Assembly (NCBI GenBank): GCA_965197495.1
Contig: OZ240210.1
Location: forward strand, 372,001 to 436,000
Reading direction: 5' to 3'
Length of the DNA stretch: 64,000 nucleotides
From: SMYC01 sp965197495
Lineage (GTDB): Bacteria; Acidobacteriota; Vicinamibacteria; Marinacidobacterales; SMYC01
Part shown: in pieces, positions 8,375 through 16,899 of the stretch
Layout: every line of letters begins with the position of its first letter
How positions within the stretch are numbered: the stretch's first letter is position 1
Notes under the pieces: generated by a model
The model's database searches: none
What the model was told of the DNA's origin: nothing
Seen by the model: the letters and a program-made list of their open reading frames with translations, nothing else
Program-made: the position numbers and the translations under genes

Positions 8375-8590
8375 AGGACCTAGCTTCTCGCGGGGAACAC
8401 CGCGTTCTTTCTCAAGCACGTTATTCCGTCGGTGGCCCGGCAGCGACAGAGTGCAGAACCTCCACCGAGACGAACACGAGTTCGCAAGACCTCAATTCCC
8501 ATGGCTGTCTGCCCGTCAATACGCGATCTTCTTTTTTGCGGATCACAGGGGTACTGAAAGTCAGCGAGTGGCTGATCGTCGAAACCGACT

Positions 8591-8956
8591 TCAGAGTTCG
8601 GTCAAGATCTTCTTGACCAGCTTCAGCAAGACGCGTTTCATCACCTCCAACGTGACTGGTAACCCCTTTGCCGCCACTTCTGCCTTTGCCTTTTTCCAGC
8701 GTGTGTCGTCTCTGGCAGCCTCCAAAAAGTCGTGCCCCGCATACGTTAGGCACCGAGGCGCGTAGCGATGTGTGCTGCCGCCCACCCCCGTGATGTCCCG
8801 CCCTTCTAGCAATCCTTGATCCGCGAGCAATTTCGCGTGGTAGCCAATCTGGCCTTCTGTATAGCCTTCGATCGAGACCTCCTCTGGACCGACTGTACCC
8901 TCGCGGGCCTCTACACTCAGCAGGATCTTTCGACACAAATCCATGTCACGTTTCAT
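8591..8956 (-). CDS. DUF2513 family protein
   Basis: About 121 residues starting MKRDMDLCRKILL, the characteristic opening of DUF2513 proteins, with a winged-helix-like middle (GYHAKLLADQGLLEG) and a C-terminal helical tail. The internal methionine at 8956 is chosen over the frame opening at 9001, because the family begins MKRDMD. DUF2513 genes are common on prophages and accessory islands; the fold suggests a DNA-binding regulator, but its role is not known. Isolated between repeats. Confidence 0.8.
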   Translation of the reverse strand: MKRDMDLCRKILLSVEAREGTVGPEEVSIEGYTEGQIGYHAKLLADQGLLEGRDITGVGGSTHRYAPRCLTYAGHDFLEAARDDTRWKKAKAEVAAKGLPVTLEVMKRVLLKLVKKILTEL

Positions 8957-9044
8957 CTCGGAATCCCCTCGTATTTTAGGGTAGCCCGTCGTGATCCTCA
9001 AAAACGAAGATCGCGTACCGCTGGATCGACGTGCTCATGACCGA

Positions 9045-10415
9045 GGATTCTAGCTCCCATTGGTTTGTCGGAAACGGTCCGGATGTGTCCCGAGGTTCGT
9101 GGAAAAAGAACGGCGCCCTCCACTCCGTCATCAGAGCATCATATCAGGCGGCAACCTCCGCGTGTTCGAGAACCTCGCTCAGACGTTGGTAGCCGTCGAT
9201 GCGTCGTAGTTGAATCTGGCCAGAGGCGATAAGCCCAAACAGCAAAGCGACCGCGGACTCCTCGCTGGAGAACGACGCTTGGGTTTTCGTCCGGCGTCGA
9301 AACTCGCGGTTGAGATTCTCCAGAGCATTGGTCGTTCGAATCGATTTCCACATGGCACGAGGGAATTCATAGAAGGTCAGCAGCTGATTACCGGCCTCCT
9401 CTAGGCTTCGGACGACGGCCGGCGCGAGAGGCGTCCACTTGGCGACGAGCTCGTCATAGGCTTTGCGAGCATCGATCCCGTTCTTGGCGTAGACGATCCG
9501 GTTGTAGTCACGCCGGAGCTCACGGCGTGCGTGCGCCGGGCAATGTTCGAGCAAGTTGGCGCGCTTGTGCTCGGTACATCGCTGCAACCGGCACCCCGGC
9601 CACTTCTCCAGCGCTTTCGTCAGCCCCTTGTGGCCGTCGCTGATCACTAGCTTGGGAGCCCGGAGTCCTCGAGCCTGAAGTCCCTCCAGCACGGAGCCCC
9701 AATGCGTCGAGGCTTCGCTCACCGCCAGACGCAATGACAACAGACGTTTCTGCCCGTCTGGCGCGACCCCGAGCGCGACCAGTACGGGTACGCTGATCAC
9801 ACGTTTCGCCATCCGCACTTTCAGGTGGAAGCCGTCCAGGTAAACGATCGCGTAGACCTCCTCGCTGAGAGCACGGTTCTGCCATTCCTCGAAGCGCTCC
9901 TTCAGCCGGCTAACCACGCGAGACACCGCGCTCTTCGATAGGTGCTCCTCACCGAGCAGTGGTTTCAGCGCTTTGCGGATCCGGCGGCTATTCGCGCCCG
10001 ACAAGTACGTCCCCAAGATCGCCTCGTCGACCTCACGAGTCCGGCGTGCATACCGGGGCAACAGCTCGCTCCTGAACTCTGTCGTCTCTCCCGTTTCCTC
10101 GTCTCGCACGCGGGCTCGTGGCACACGGAGCTCGCGAGTTCCCACCGACGTCGTCACGCGACGGGTTTCGGCTCCGTTGCGATACCCACGGCGGTCTTCC
10201 GCACGCTCGTAGCTACGACACCCCAGCGCTTGGTCGACTTCTTCCTCGAGCACGACCTCGATCGCCTCCAGTACCCGCTTACGCAGCCGAAGTTGGACGA
10301 ACTCCCGGTACTCGCTTACAGACTCCTTCGATATGGTGGTAGGCTTCTTCATGGCGTAATCCTCCTCCTCGCCTTTCCAGGCGCGGTTTCGTTTTGTTTA
10401 ACCGGAGGTTACGCC
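9045..10415 (-). mobile_element. IS256-family insertion sequence
   Basis: Spans the transposase gene plus flanks up to the points where gene remnants resume: the MBL-fold fragment on the right (about 10415) and repeat debris on the left. I could not define matching terminal repeats by eye, so the ends are approximate. Partial relatives lie at 5140-5310 and 27588-27690. Confidence 0.75.
9144..10352 (-). CDS. IS256-family (Mutator-type) transposase
   Basis: 402 residues, full length for the family. The DDE residues sit in VYLDGFHLKV, LVISDGHKGL and NALENLNREFRRR; C..H in CTEHKRAN is the conserved motif between the second Asp and the Glu. The N-terminal region carries GCRSYER and RRGYRNG, usual in this family. 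No frameshift or stop is seen, so the enzyme may be active. It disrupts a metallo-beta-lactamase-fold gene on its right flank. Confidence 0.93.
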   Translation of the reverse strand: MKKPTTISKESVSEYREFVQLRLRKRVLEAIEVVLEEEVDQALGCRSYERAEDRRGYRNGAETRRVTTSVGTRELRVPRARVRDEETGETTEFRSELLPRYARRTREVDEAILGTYLSGANSRRIRKALKPLLGEEHLSKSAVSRVVSRLKERFEEWQNRALSEEVYAIVYLDGFHLKVRMAKRVISVPVLVALGVAPDGQKRLLSLRLAVSEASTHWGSVLEGLQARGLRAPKLVISDGHKGLTKALEKWPGCRLQRCTEHKRANLLEHCPAHARRELRRDYNRIVYAKNGIDARKAYDELVAKWTPLAPAVVRSLEEAGNQLLTFYEFPRAMWKSIRTTNALENLNREFRRRTKTQASFSSEESAVALLFGLIASGQIQLRRIDGYQRLSEVLEHAEVAA

Positions 10416-10644
10416 ATTCTTATTTCCACGGGAAGCGGGACAGATCCAACGGTCCGCACCGCGGCGACAATCTTGTCAGTCAACGGAGCATATTGATCAT
10501 CGATCAAGAACACGCCGTCCTCACCAACGAAGAGCCCGATGTTCCCGCCGGCGCCTTCGATGTAGGACACCTGGCCCACGACCGGATACACCGTCATTTC
10601 CACGGCGTCGAAGTCCGGTTGGGCGGCCGCGAGACCAGTCACGA
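10409..10644 (-). pseudogene. N-terminal fragment of an MBL-fold hydrolase
   Basis: The frame reads VSYIEGAGGNIGLFVGEDGV, then LIDDQYAPLTDKIVAAV, the first beta-strands of a metallo-beta-lactamase-fold hydrolase. The HxHxDH metal site lies downstream in the family and is missing. The left cut is the IS256 element, the right cut a solo rve-IS end at 10643. Confidence 0.75.
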
Positions 10645-10705
10645 CCCCGTCCTGTGCCAAAACTCGGCCATTTGAAATAGACCATAAATCAGCAGCTTAG
10701 CGACT
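10643..10705 (+). repeat. Solo left end of the rve-type IS
   Basis: GACCCCGTCCTGTGCCAAAA followed by the family sequence to CAGCAGCTTAG, with a one-base deletion in the CCCTTTT run and an internal loss after CTTAG. It cuts the MBL-fold fragment. From 10706 to 10856 no gene is visible. Confidence 0.8.
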
Positions 10706-10856
10706 GGGCCAAGAGCCCTTAGGCTCTACAGTTACCCAAAACCCGCGGTCGACGTTCGAGAGCCGCGGCCGTTTCACGGAACGGCGGAGGACGGCGAGCG
10801 AAGAGCGACATTGTCGAGAGCCAGCTCGCGACGAGCCTTGAAGGCGGAGATGAGAG

Positions 10857-11141
10857 CGCGAACAAACGACGAAATCATGCAGGCATGGTCCCGGCAGACC
10901 GGAGACTAATCAAGTTTGGGGCGCCCGGATGAATAAATAGTCTACCGCCCTTCGCGGGAAGTGTGCAGGAGCGCGTAGTGCGGGAAAGCTGCACGCTGCG
11001 TGCGATGTGGCGGGGGCTGGAAACGGACTTACGGTGCGGCTAGTGAGGCTGTGCCTTCTATCTATTCATCCGCGCGCCCCAAACTTGATCTGTCTCCGGT
11101 CCGCCGGGACCATGCCTGCATGATTTCGTCGTTTGTTCGTG
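10857..11141. repeat. 85-bp inverted-repeat unit (same family as 7011-7296)
   Basis: Left arm 10857-10941 (GCGCGAACAAACGACGAAAT... to GATGAATAAATAG) matches the reverse complement of about 11050-11141 with few mismatches. About 105 bases separate the arms and hold no gene. A single arm tail recurs at 39911-39960 and 7305-7340. It behaves like a palindromic non-autonomous element. Confidence 0.75.
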
Positions 11142-11178
11142 CTCGGCCCTTGGCACGGTCACAAACACAAACTCTAAA

Positions 11179-11515
11179 CCGCTCGAAGCTTCCGCGCATG
11201 GAAGCGGACGTCATTCTCGAAGCACCGAGTCGGCGTATCATCATGGATGCCAAGTATTACAGGGAAGCCTTAGGCGGCCGTTACGGCGGGAAGCTACATT
11301 CGAACAATCTCTTTCAACTCCTGGCTTATCTAAGAAATCGCGAGGCTACTGTAACCCAAGGGGCGAGGCACGAAGGGATACTGCTCTACCCGACAGTCGA
11401 CGCGTCGGTGGAGGTCGATGTCTGCCTGGAGGGCTTCTCGATCCGTGCCCGGAGCATTGATCTTGCTCAGAACTGGCACAACATCCATCAAGATATGTTG
11501 GACTTGATCGCATAA
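11179..11515 (+). pseudogene. C-terminal fragment of an McrC-family protein
   Basis: The frame reads MEADVILEAP, RRIIMDAKYY, NLFQLLAYL and GILLYPTV, ending IHQDMLDLIA. This is the C-terminal nuclease region of McrC-type 5-methylcytosine restriction components (D...DAKYY motif, QLLAYL). The N-terminus is replaced by an IS internal fragment (11146-11178). Different in sequence from the McrC at 56089-57369, so it came from a second system. Confidence 0.75.
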
Positions 11516-11556
11516 TCTGCGTTTTCCTCCGTCGCGTCGCGAAGGCGAACCAGGAT

Positions 11557-11702
11557 TCACTACCAGTTGCCACGATGTGCCGACTGCTGGACGTTTCCGC
11601 CAGCGGCTACTATGCGTGGCTTGAGCGTGGTCCGTCGGCCCGCGCGGTATCGGATACAGAGTTGCTCGAGAAGATCCGGGCGATTCACACCGCGTCCTCG
11701 TC
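11557..11702 (+). pseudogene. N-terminal fragment of an IS3-family OrfB transposase
   Basis: Reads MCRLLDVSASGYYAW, then a Ser/Ala-rich stretch and LLEKIRAIHTAS, the start of IS3 OrfB proteins. It ends abruptly at a TCTGGTCAAAATATTCGAAC repeat (11701 onward), so the whole DDE core is absent. Confidence 0.75.
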
Positions 11703-11964
11703 TGGTCAAAATATTCGAACGCCCAGCGGGTCAGGGCGGATGGCGCAGTCTGGTGCTATCCGGTCTCGGCTGGAAACCTCGAAACACAGGTCGGAACCCG
11801 CGTCCTGCCACATACGGGTGTTTTGTGCCTTTTGTGCCAGGATCGATTCGCCCGAGCCGTAAGTGTCCGAAAATATATGGAGTCAATTGACCGATCCTTC
11901 TTAGAAATCACGGATCTTGAGAATTTTGCGAGCAGATCTGCGCGGTTGGGCCGAGCATCTCGAG
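11701..11964. repeat. TGGTCAAAATATTCGAACG tip followed by a duplicated block
   Basis: The tip recurs at 24840 and 49417. Bases 11730-11960 are nearly identical to 25690-25925, including TATATGG(A/G)GTCAATTGACC and TTCTTAGAAATCACGGATCT. In the second copy the block leads into a serine recombinase fragment, so it probably derives from the 3' side of such an element. Confidence 0.75.
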
Positions 11965-11969
11965 CCAGC

Positions 11970-12572
11970 CGGCCAACCACCTTCGTCTGGTCCGTCGGTA
12001 TTGGAATCGCCGTAGGTCATGATTCGAAACGTCCCGGCTGGTTTCGGCAGTGCTGGCTCAGGACCCTTGAACCGGTGGGAGTTGTAGGGGTAAGACGCGA
12101 CGGGGCGCCAGAGGAGCACCGGGTCAGGCTCCCGAAAGACATCGGCTGTAATATGCGCTAAGCGCCAGTCCTCTCTCCCGTCGGGGAGCATCGTTACCAT
12201 CGGTGCATGGTAAGGCAGCCAATCGTTACGGGTTGCCACCTGGGCGAAGACTTCAACCCAGCCGAACACGATAACGCTAGGCATGACTATCAGGAGGAAG
12301 TTCCTGACTGCGGGACGCGCTCCGATCCATTCGGTGATCCGCTGAGAGCTTGCGGACGGCGTCCACAAGAGCCATGCGTTCAACAGCATGAGCAGGGACA
12401 CGAGAAGCCAGCTCGTCAGCTGCCCGCCAAACGGGTACACAAGCCCGCCCACCCCGATGACAGTCAGTGTGATCAGGATGGGAAGCGTCGGTTCTCGGAG
12501 GAGGTTGAGGCGCCGTTCAGACTTCCCGTCCTTGAATTCGCGGGTAAACTTTCGACGGCTTCGTTTTTCCAT
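11970..12572 (-). pseudogene. Membrane-anchored SGNH/GDSL-like protein fragment fused to an IS OrfA start
   Basis: The frame opens with MEKRSRRKFTREFKDG, the start of an IS3-type OrfA, and continues in frame at about 12524 into two or three hydrophobic helices, a soluble part and IMTYGDSNTDG, the GDS(N) catalytic block of SGNH hydrolases. The C-terminal part with the rest of the active site is lost at the duplicated block. The OrfA start may provide an artificial translation start. Confidence 0.65.
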
Positions 12573-12612
12573 CTTGCTTGGACTCCCCGAGGCGTTATCG
12601 TTTCTACTGTGC

Positions 12613-12715
12613 TGTTGTGCCTTCTATTTATTCATCCGTGCGCAGCGAACTCGATTGGAAACACAGACACTAAGCTGCTGATATATGGGCTATTTCGAGT
12701 TTTGGCACAGGACGC
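12613..12715. repeat. Inverted-repeat tip followed by rve-IS right end
   Basis: TGTGCCTTCTATTTATTCAT (12613 onward) belongs to the 7011-7296 family; it passes at about 12655 into AAACACAGACACTAAGCTGC and ends GGCACAGGACG, the right end of the rve-type IS, with an internal gap. Confidence 0.75.
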
Positions 12716-12982
12716 GGTCCAGCGGGCTTGCGGCAGGCGCTTGTGAACCTTTCAGACACTTTTATCACGAGCTTCACCGAAAGCCTCATGACCTATGCGC
12801 TGGGGCGGAGAGTCGAGTATTATGACATGCCCGCGGTGCGTGCGATCGCTCTCGAGGCCGCGCACAACGGCAACCGCATGTCCTCTTTCATTTTTGGCAT
12901 TGTGAACAGCGCGGCGTTCCAGATGAAGAAATCGGAAAACACCGAACCGACCACGGTGGTGGGAAAATCGGGTCCGCCTTAG
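12715..12982 (+). pseudogene. C-terminal fragment of a DUF1592/DUF1588/DUF1585 protein
   Basis: Reads GPAGLRQALVNLSDTFI, SFTESLMTYALGRRVEYYDM and PAVRAIALEA, ending FGIVNSAAFQMKK plus a short tail: the DUF1585 domain closing the large secreted haem-containing DUF1592-type proteins. The stop is intact and the DUF1552 gene follows 32 bases later, the usual gene order. Everything upstream was removed at the IS end at 12715. Confidence 0.85.
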
Positions 12983-13014
12983 AATACGAGCCGGCTCCAG
13001 AAGGCCTAAAAAGA

Positions 13015-14388
13015 ATGTACATTACTAACAAGCATATCTCTCGCCGCACGATACTTCGGGGCATGGGCGCGGCGGTGTCACTGCCGTTGCTCGAAGCCAT
13101 GGTGCCGGCCCGGAGCGCGTTTGGCAAGCCGACAGCTGACCCGGCTCGCCTGGTGTGCATCGAAATGGTCCACGGTTCGGCCGGCAGCACCAAATACGGG
13201 ATAGAAAAGAACCTGTGGGCGCCGGCGGCCGAAGGCAGTGCGTTCGACCTCAGCCCGAGCAGCTTGAGTCCGCTCGAGCCGTTTCGGGATTACTTGACGA
13301 TCGTCAGCAACACGGACGTACGCAATGCCGAGGCCTTCACGCTGCCCGAGATAGGCGGCGACCATTTTCGTTCGAGCGCGGTGTTCCTGACCCAGTCTCA
13401 CCCGAAGCAGACAGAAGGCTCGGACGTCCACGTTGGGACGTCGATGGATCAGCTCTACGCCCGGCGGTTCGGTCAAGACACGCCCATTCCGTCGATGCAG
13501 CTCGCGATCGAGAACGTGAACCAGGCGGGCGGATGCCAATACGGTTATGCCTGTACCTACACGGACGCGATCAGCTGGGGGTCGCCGACCGATCCGCTCC
13601 CGATGATCAGGAACCCCCGGGTCGTTTTCGACCAGATGTTCGGCTCCGGCGGAACGCCGGAAGAGCGGGCAGCCAGGCGCCGGACCGATCGCAGCATTCT
13701 TGACTATGTCACCAACCAGGTGGCTAGTTTGAAGAACGACCTGGAGCCGGCCGACCGCAACCGGCTCGACGATTATCTCGAGAACATTCGCGAGATCGAG
13801 CGGCGGATCCAGAGGATCGAGGCGCAAAACGCGAGCGGGGAGGAGAGAGAGCTGCCCGATGCGCCCGTCGGTGTGCCGGACTCGTTCGATGAGCACGTCA
13901 AGTTGATGTTCGACCTGCAAGCGGCAGCGTTCGCGTCGGACATTACTCGGGTGTTCGCGTTCAAGATGGGGCGAGACGTTTCGGGCCGTGTCTACCCGGA
14001 GACCGGCGTCAACACTGGGTTTCACCCGGCCTCGCATCACGGCGAGCGAGAGGAGCGGATCGAGGAGTTCGCGAAGATCAACCGGTACCACGTCAGCACC
14101 ATCCCGTACTTCCTCGAAAGGCTCCGTGACACACCCGAGGGCGACTCGAATCTCTTGGAAAAGGCGTTGATCCTCTACGGCTCTCCAATGGGCAACCCGC
14201 ACGTTCACAACCACAAGCGCTGTCCGCTCTTTTTGGCTGGCCACGGCAATGGCCACTTCAAGGGCAACCTCCACGTCAAAGGCGCGGATGGTACGCCGAT
14301 GGCGAACACGATGTTGACCGTGCTGCGCCGACTCGGGCTCGACGAGCTCGAGAGCTTTGGTGACAGCACGGGGGAGATGGCGATCTGA
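13015..14388 (+). CDS. DUF1552 domain-containing Tat-exported protein
   Basis: 457 residues, the usual length. The N-terminus has a twin-arginine signal (SRRTILRGMGAAVSLPLLEA), so export through Tat is likely. The body matches DUF1552: a YGIEKNLWAP start, a DHFRSSAVFL block, MGRDVSGRVYPE, a FHPASHHG motif and a C-terminal HNHKRCPLFLAGHGNGHFKG block rich in His. The family is paired with DUF1592-type proteins and is frequent in Planctomycetota, Verrucomicrobiota and Acidobacteriota; its activity is not established. The partner upstream is reduced to a fragment, so the pair is broken even though this gene is intact. Confidence 0.9.
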   Translation: MYITNKHISRRTILRGMGAAVSLPLLEAMVPARSAFGKPTADPARLVCIEMVHGSAGSTKYGIEKNLWAPAAEGSAFDLSPSSLSPLEPFRDYLTIVSNTDVRNAEAFTLPEIGGDHFRSSAVFLTQSHPKQTEGSDVHVGTSMDQLYARRFGQDTPIPSMQLAIENVNQAGGCQYGYACTYTDAISWGSPTDPLPMIRNPRVVFDQMFGSGGTPEERAARRRTDRSILDYVTNQVASLKNDLEPADRNRLDDYLENIREIERRIQRIEAQNASGEERELPDAPVGVPDSFDEHVKLMFDLQAAAFASDITRVFAFKMGRDVSGRVYPETGVNTGFHPASHHGEREERIEEFAKINRYHVSTIPYFLERLRDTPEGDSNLLEKALILYGSPMGNPHVHNHKRCPLFLAGHGNGHFKGNLHVKGADGTPMANTMLTVLRRLGLDELESFGDSTGEMAI

Positions 14389-14399
14389 CACAAAGGTCA

Positions 14400-14517
14400 G
14401 TGGAGCGACTCCTCGACAGTGAACACGTCGTTCATCGAGCGGTTGAATCTGACCATCCGGCAAAGCTCGGCATACCTTTCGAGACGAACGCTTTCCCACG
14501 CTCGCTCGACGGCGTAG
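14400..14517 (+). pseudogene. IS1-like transposase C-terminal fragment
   Basis: Reads SSTVNTSFIERLNLTIRQSS, then AYLSRRTLSHARS and a stop. It corresponds to the Glu-containing region of the IS1-like transposase at 54668-55801. Cut on both sides. Bases 14518-14671 hold no gene I can identify, apart from a short minus-strand open frame of unknown origin. Confidence 0.75.
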
Positions 14518-14671
14518 TGTGCCAAAACCCGATCGAGCGACCCCATCATTATTAGAAGGCCATTCTCGGCGTTGAGAATGCGGAGACGGCTGTCGGGAAA
14601 CGAGGCGAGCTCTGATAGGGTGCCAGCCGTCGGCAAACTGCTTGGGAAACTATATTGGCGTTAAAGTCCGC

Positions 14672-15075
14672 TCACGCCGCGTCTCGATAGTAATATCGGA
14701 GCGTTCCGCCGAGGCGCTCCCGACATCGGATGCGACCGTCGGACCCCAGCGAATCCTGCGCCGAGCAGATGAGCTCGTTATCGAGACCTTGATGATTCCT
14801 CTCCAGATGATAATGGGCGACGAAAGCGCGGATACTCACGCGGAGATGATTCTCTCCCAAGGGAATCATCCGACTAAGGCACTCGCTTTTGATGGACCGC
14901 ACAAAGCGTTCGGCGTAGGCGTTCAAATTCGGACTCCTCACCGGCAGCTTCACCGTCTCCACGCCGACAGCACCGAGTGTGGCGCAGAATGATGCGGAAA
15001 AGAGCGGGTCGCGGTCGTGAATGAGAAACCGCGCGTCTCGAAGAAAACCGTCAATGGCGTCGGTCAGGTTTCTGG
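14672..15075 (-). pseudogene. C-terminal third of an rve-type IS transposase
   Basis: Read on the minus strand from 15075: HDRDPLFSASF, ...RSPNLNAYAERFVRS and HYHLERNHQGLDNE, ending at 14672. It resembles the transposases at 40976 and 59252 (HDRDPLF, NLNAYAERFV) but is a diverged relative. The N-terminal half is missing beyond a repeat tip at 15079. Confidence 0.8.
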
Positions 15076-15078
15076 CCT

Positions 15079-15228
15079 GTTCCTTCTATTTATTCATCCG
15101 CCAGCCCATGGGTCGGAAGTCAGCCCTGCGGCGCGAAATACCCTGGATTCTGCGCGGATTCCAAGGGCGTCTAAGCTGCTGATTTGTGGTCTATTTCTAA
15201 AGGGCCGAGTTTTGGCACAGGACGGGGT
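15079..15228. repeat. Repeat tip plus 125-bp hybrid rve-IS right end (copy of 29988-30117)
   Basis: CCTTCTATTTATTCATCCGC (15082-15101) is followed by a segment (GGGTCGGAAGTCAGCCCTGC... to GGATTCCAAGGGCGTCTAAG) that runs into the rve-IS right end and GGCACAGGACGGGG. The same composite occurs at 29988-30117 next to the DUF2924 gene. Confidence 0.75.
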
Positions 15229-15271
15229 TCTCGATGGGCTTGAGGCCAGATTGTGTACCGACCGGTTGTAG

Positions 15272-15974
15272 TCAGGACGCAGGTTTGGGGAAGCCGGAGC
15301 CCCGAAGTACCCGTCCCGGCATGGCTCCGGTGTGCTCACCCTCCGCCAGAACGACCTCTCCGTTGACGACGACCCATTCGACACCCTCCGACAGCTGATG
15401 CGGATCCGTGAAGGTCGACCGATCGATGATCGTTCCGGGATCGAACGCCACGACATCAGCCTTCATTCCCTCCTGGATGACCCCCCGGTCGGTTACACTG
15501 ATGCGTTCCGCCGCTAGGCTCGTCATTTTGCGAACGGCTTCGGCGAGCGAAATGACGTTCTCCTCGCGGACGTAGTGACCAAGAACCCGCGGAAAGCTTC
15601 CGTACCAGCGGGGATGAGGGTGCGAGCGCGCCAGGATTCCCTCCGGCGCCACCGCGGTGCCGTCGCTCCCAATCGTCGTCCAGTCGAGGCCGAGAAGGTA
15701 ACGAACGTCCTCGTCGCGCATGGCGAAGTAGATGGCCCGCGTGCTTCCGTCTGCTTTGTCGATGAGCTCGATGATAGCCTCCGCGGGCTCGACTCCCATG
15801 TCTTCGGCGATCTCGCGGATCCGTTTGCCTTGATACACGCGGTGGCTGCCGTACGTCGTGGAACCAAAGAGGATCGTATCGGCGGTGCTCCCGGCGATGC
15901 CCCTCGGACAAGCTTTGCGCTATCTCGCTTCGGATACGCTCGCGCGTTTCGAGATCGCGCAGTCGAGCCAGCAT
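15272..15974 (-). pseudogene. D-aminoacylase-type amidohydrolase, truncated and frameshifted
   Basis: The C-terminal half (15272-15870) reads VYQGKRIREIAEDMG, IGSDGTAVAPEG, LARSHPHPRWYGSFPRVLG, GVIQEGMKADVVAFDP and ends near HTGAMPGRVLRG, matching N-acyl-D-amino-acid deacylases. A preceding stretch (MLARLRDLETRERIRSEIAQ, to 15974) is in another frame, so a frameshift lies near 15900. The N-terminal metal-binding half is missing. The last visible block keeps the SDG aspartate. Confidence 0.8.
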
Positions 15975-16014
15975 TTCCTCGCGACCTCCGTCAGAAGACG
16001 CTCAACGAAGGCCG

Positions 16015-16186
16015 GGCAGTAAACCCCGGCGACACCAGCGGACGTGCCATCCAGGGAGACTTGCTCGCCATTGGAGAACTCGTACGTAAGGGACGTACGC
16101 TGGCCGCCTGCCGGCTCGAGGTCGTCGAGGGCAGCGACCGTGTGGTGGCGATCGGGCTTGCCACTTACGCCCTCCAGGCCGTTTAG
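16015..16186 (+). pseudogene. C-terminal fragment of a PaaI-type hot-dog thioesterase
   Basis: Reads IQGDLLAIGELVRKGRTLAA, then CRLEVVEGSDRVVAIGLATY and a stop at 16184-16186. The GDLLA...RKGRTLA..EV and final ATYAL match the last strands of PaaI/YbgC thioesterases. The catalytic helix is missing. Confidence 0.7.
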
Positions 16187-16251
16187 CTATCTGCACCCGT
16201 TTGTTGCAGCCCAGCCGTGGATCGGCTACCTCTACAAGACCAAGTGAGCGG

Positions 16252-16588
16252 TGCATCCGCAATCAAGTGTTGGCAGCCGCCGCGTAACCCGCTCGCGTGC
16301 TAGTGTGTGAGCCTGATTTCGAAAGACGCAGTTCTTTCGGCGATGCCGGCTGGGCTGACCACGTGGTTGTCCTCCGCAAAAAGTCGATCCAGTGTTGATT
16401 GCGCGGTTTAGACCTGCCATGATTGATCGCTGCTTCGCGCCGGTCGACCCGACGACGCCACCAATGGGTGCTTCCGCAGTCAAGGGCGGTCGCCGCGTAA
16501 CCCGTTCGCGTTCTAGAGTTTGAGCCTGATTTCGAGATGCGCAGTTCTTTCGTCGATGCCGGCTGGGCCGAGTTTTGGCACAGGACGG
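16252..16588. repeat. Two IS1-like left ends, a partial 94-bp MITE and an rve-IS tip
   Basis: 16252-16350 and 16468-16557 are two copies of the left end of the IS1-like element. Between them 16373-16445 is a partial 94-bp MITE (TCCGCAAAAAGTCGATCCAG). 16566-16588 is the rve-IS right tip, with the same junction as at 3061-3096. Confidence 0.75.
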
Positions 16589-16899
16589 CAGTCCGAGCTC
16601 CCGCGTCAGAGCGTAGCTTTCGCGCATCGCTTTGAGAACGTCGGAACTCACCGAGTGGGACACGGCGCGCAAGGATAGCATCAATGGCCATGCTGCTCGT
16701 CATCTGCCGCTGTGGCTGAGCCAGCAGGAAACGCTTGTTGGCCGGCCCTCGACCCCCTACCGCGCTCGTACTCCTACCAGTTGGTCACGCGATACTTTAT
16801 CTTGTATTTACGGTGCACTCTGGTGGATTTGCGCGCGGCGTCGAAACGGTTGCCCGAGTCAAGACGGATTCGTGCACAAACGCCGTACCCTTGGGTCCG
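16589..16899. other. Non-coding stretch, no gene seen
   Basis: Only short overlapping open frames are present. One minus-strand frame near 16590-16700 could be a gene tail, but I cannot name it. Downstream flank of the YfhO-type gene; no convincing terminator seen. Confidence 0.4.

Larger units (their letters stand above)
7348..8547. mobile_element. 1200-bp unit with 232-bp terminal inverted repeats and cargo
   Basis: Arm 7348-7579 is the reverse complement of 8316-8547 with only a few mismatches, beginning TGTGATCCGCAAAAAAG, the same tip as the 94-bp MITE. The arms are two opposed copies of the 3' end of an rve-type IS, including its last 20 or so codons. The enclosed 730 bases carry a zinc-finger gene on the minus strand and a longer piece of the transposase on the plus strand. 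It resembles a composite-transposon remnant. Confidence 0.75.

Noticed and set aside
7348..8547. Functional composite transposon
   Set aside because: Both transposase copies are 3' fragments lacking catalytic Asp residues, so it cannot move by itself; described as a remnant instead.
13078..14499. 473-codon minus-strand frame opposite the DUF1552 gene
   Set aside because: Arg/Val/Glu-rich antisense product without domains; the plus strand has the Tat signal and family motifs.
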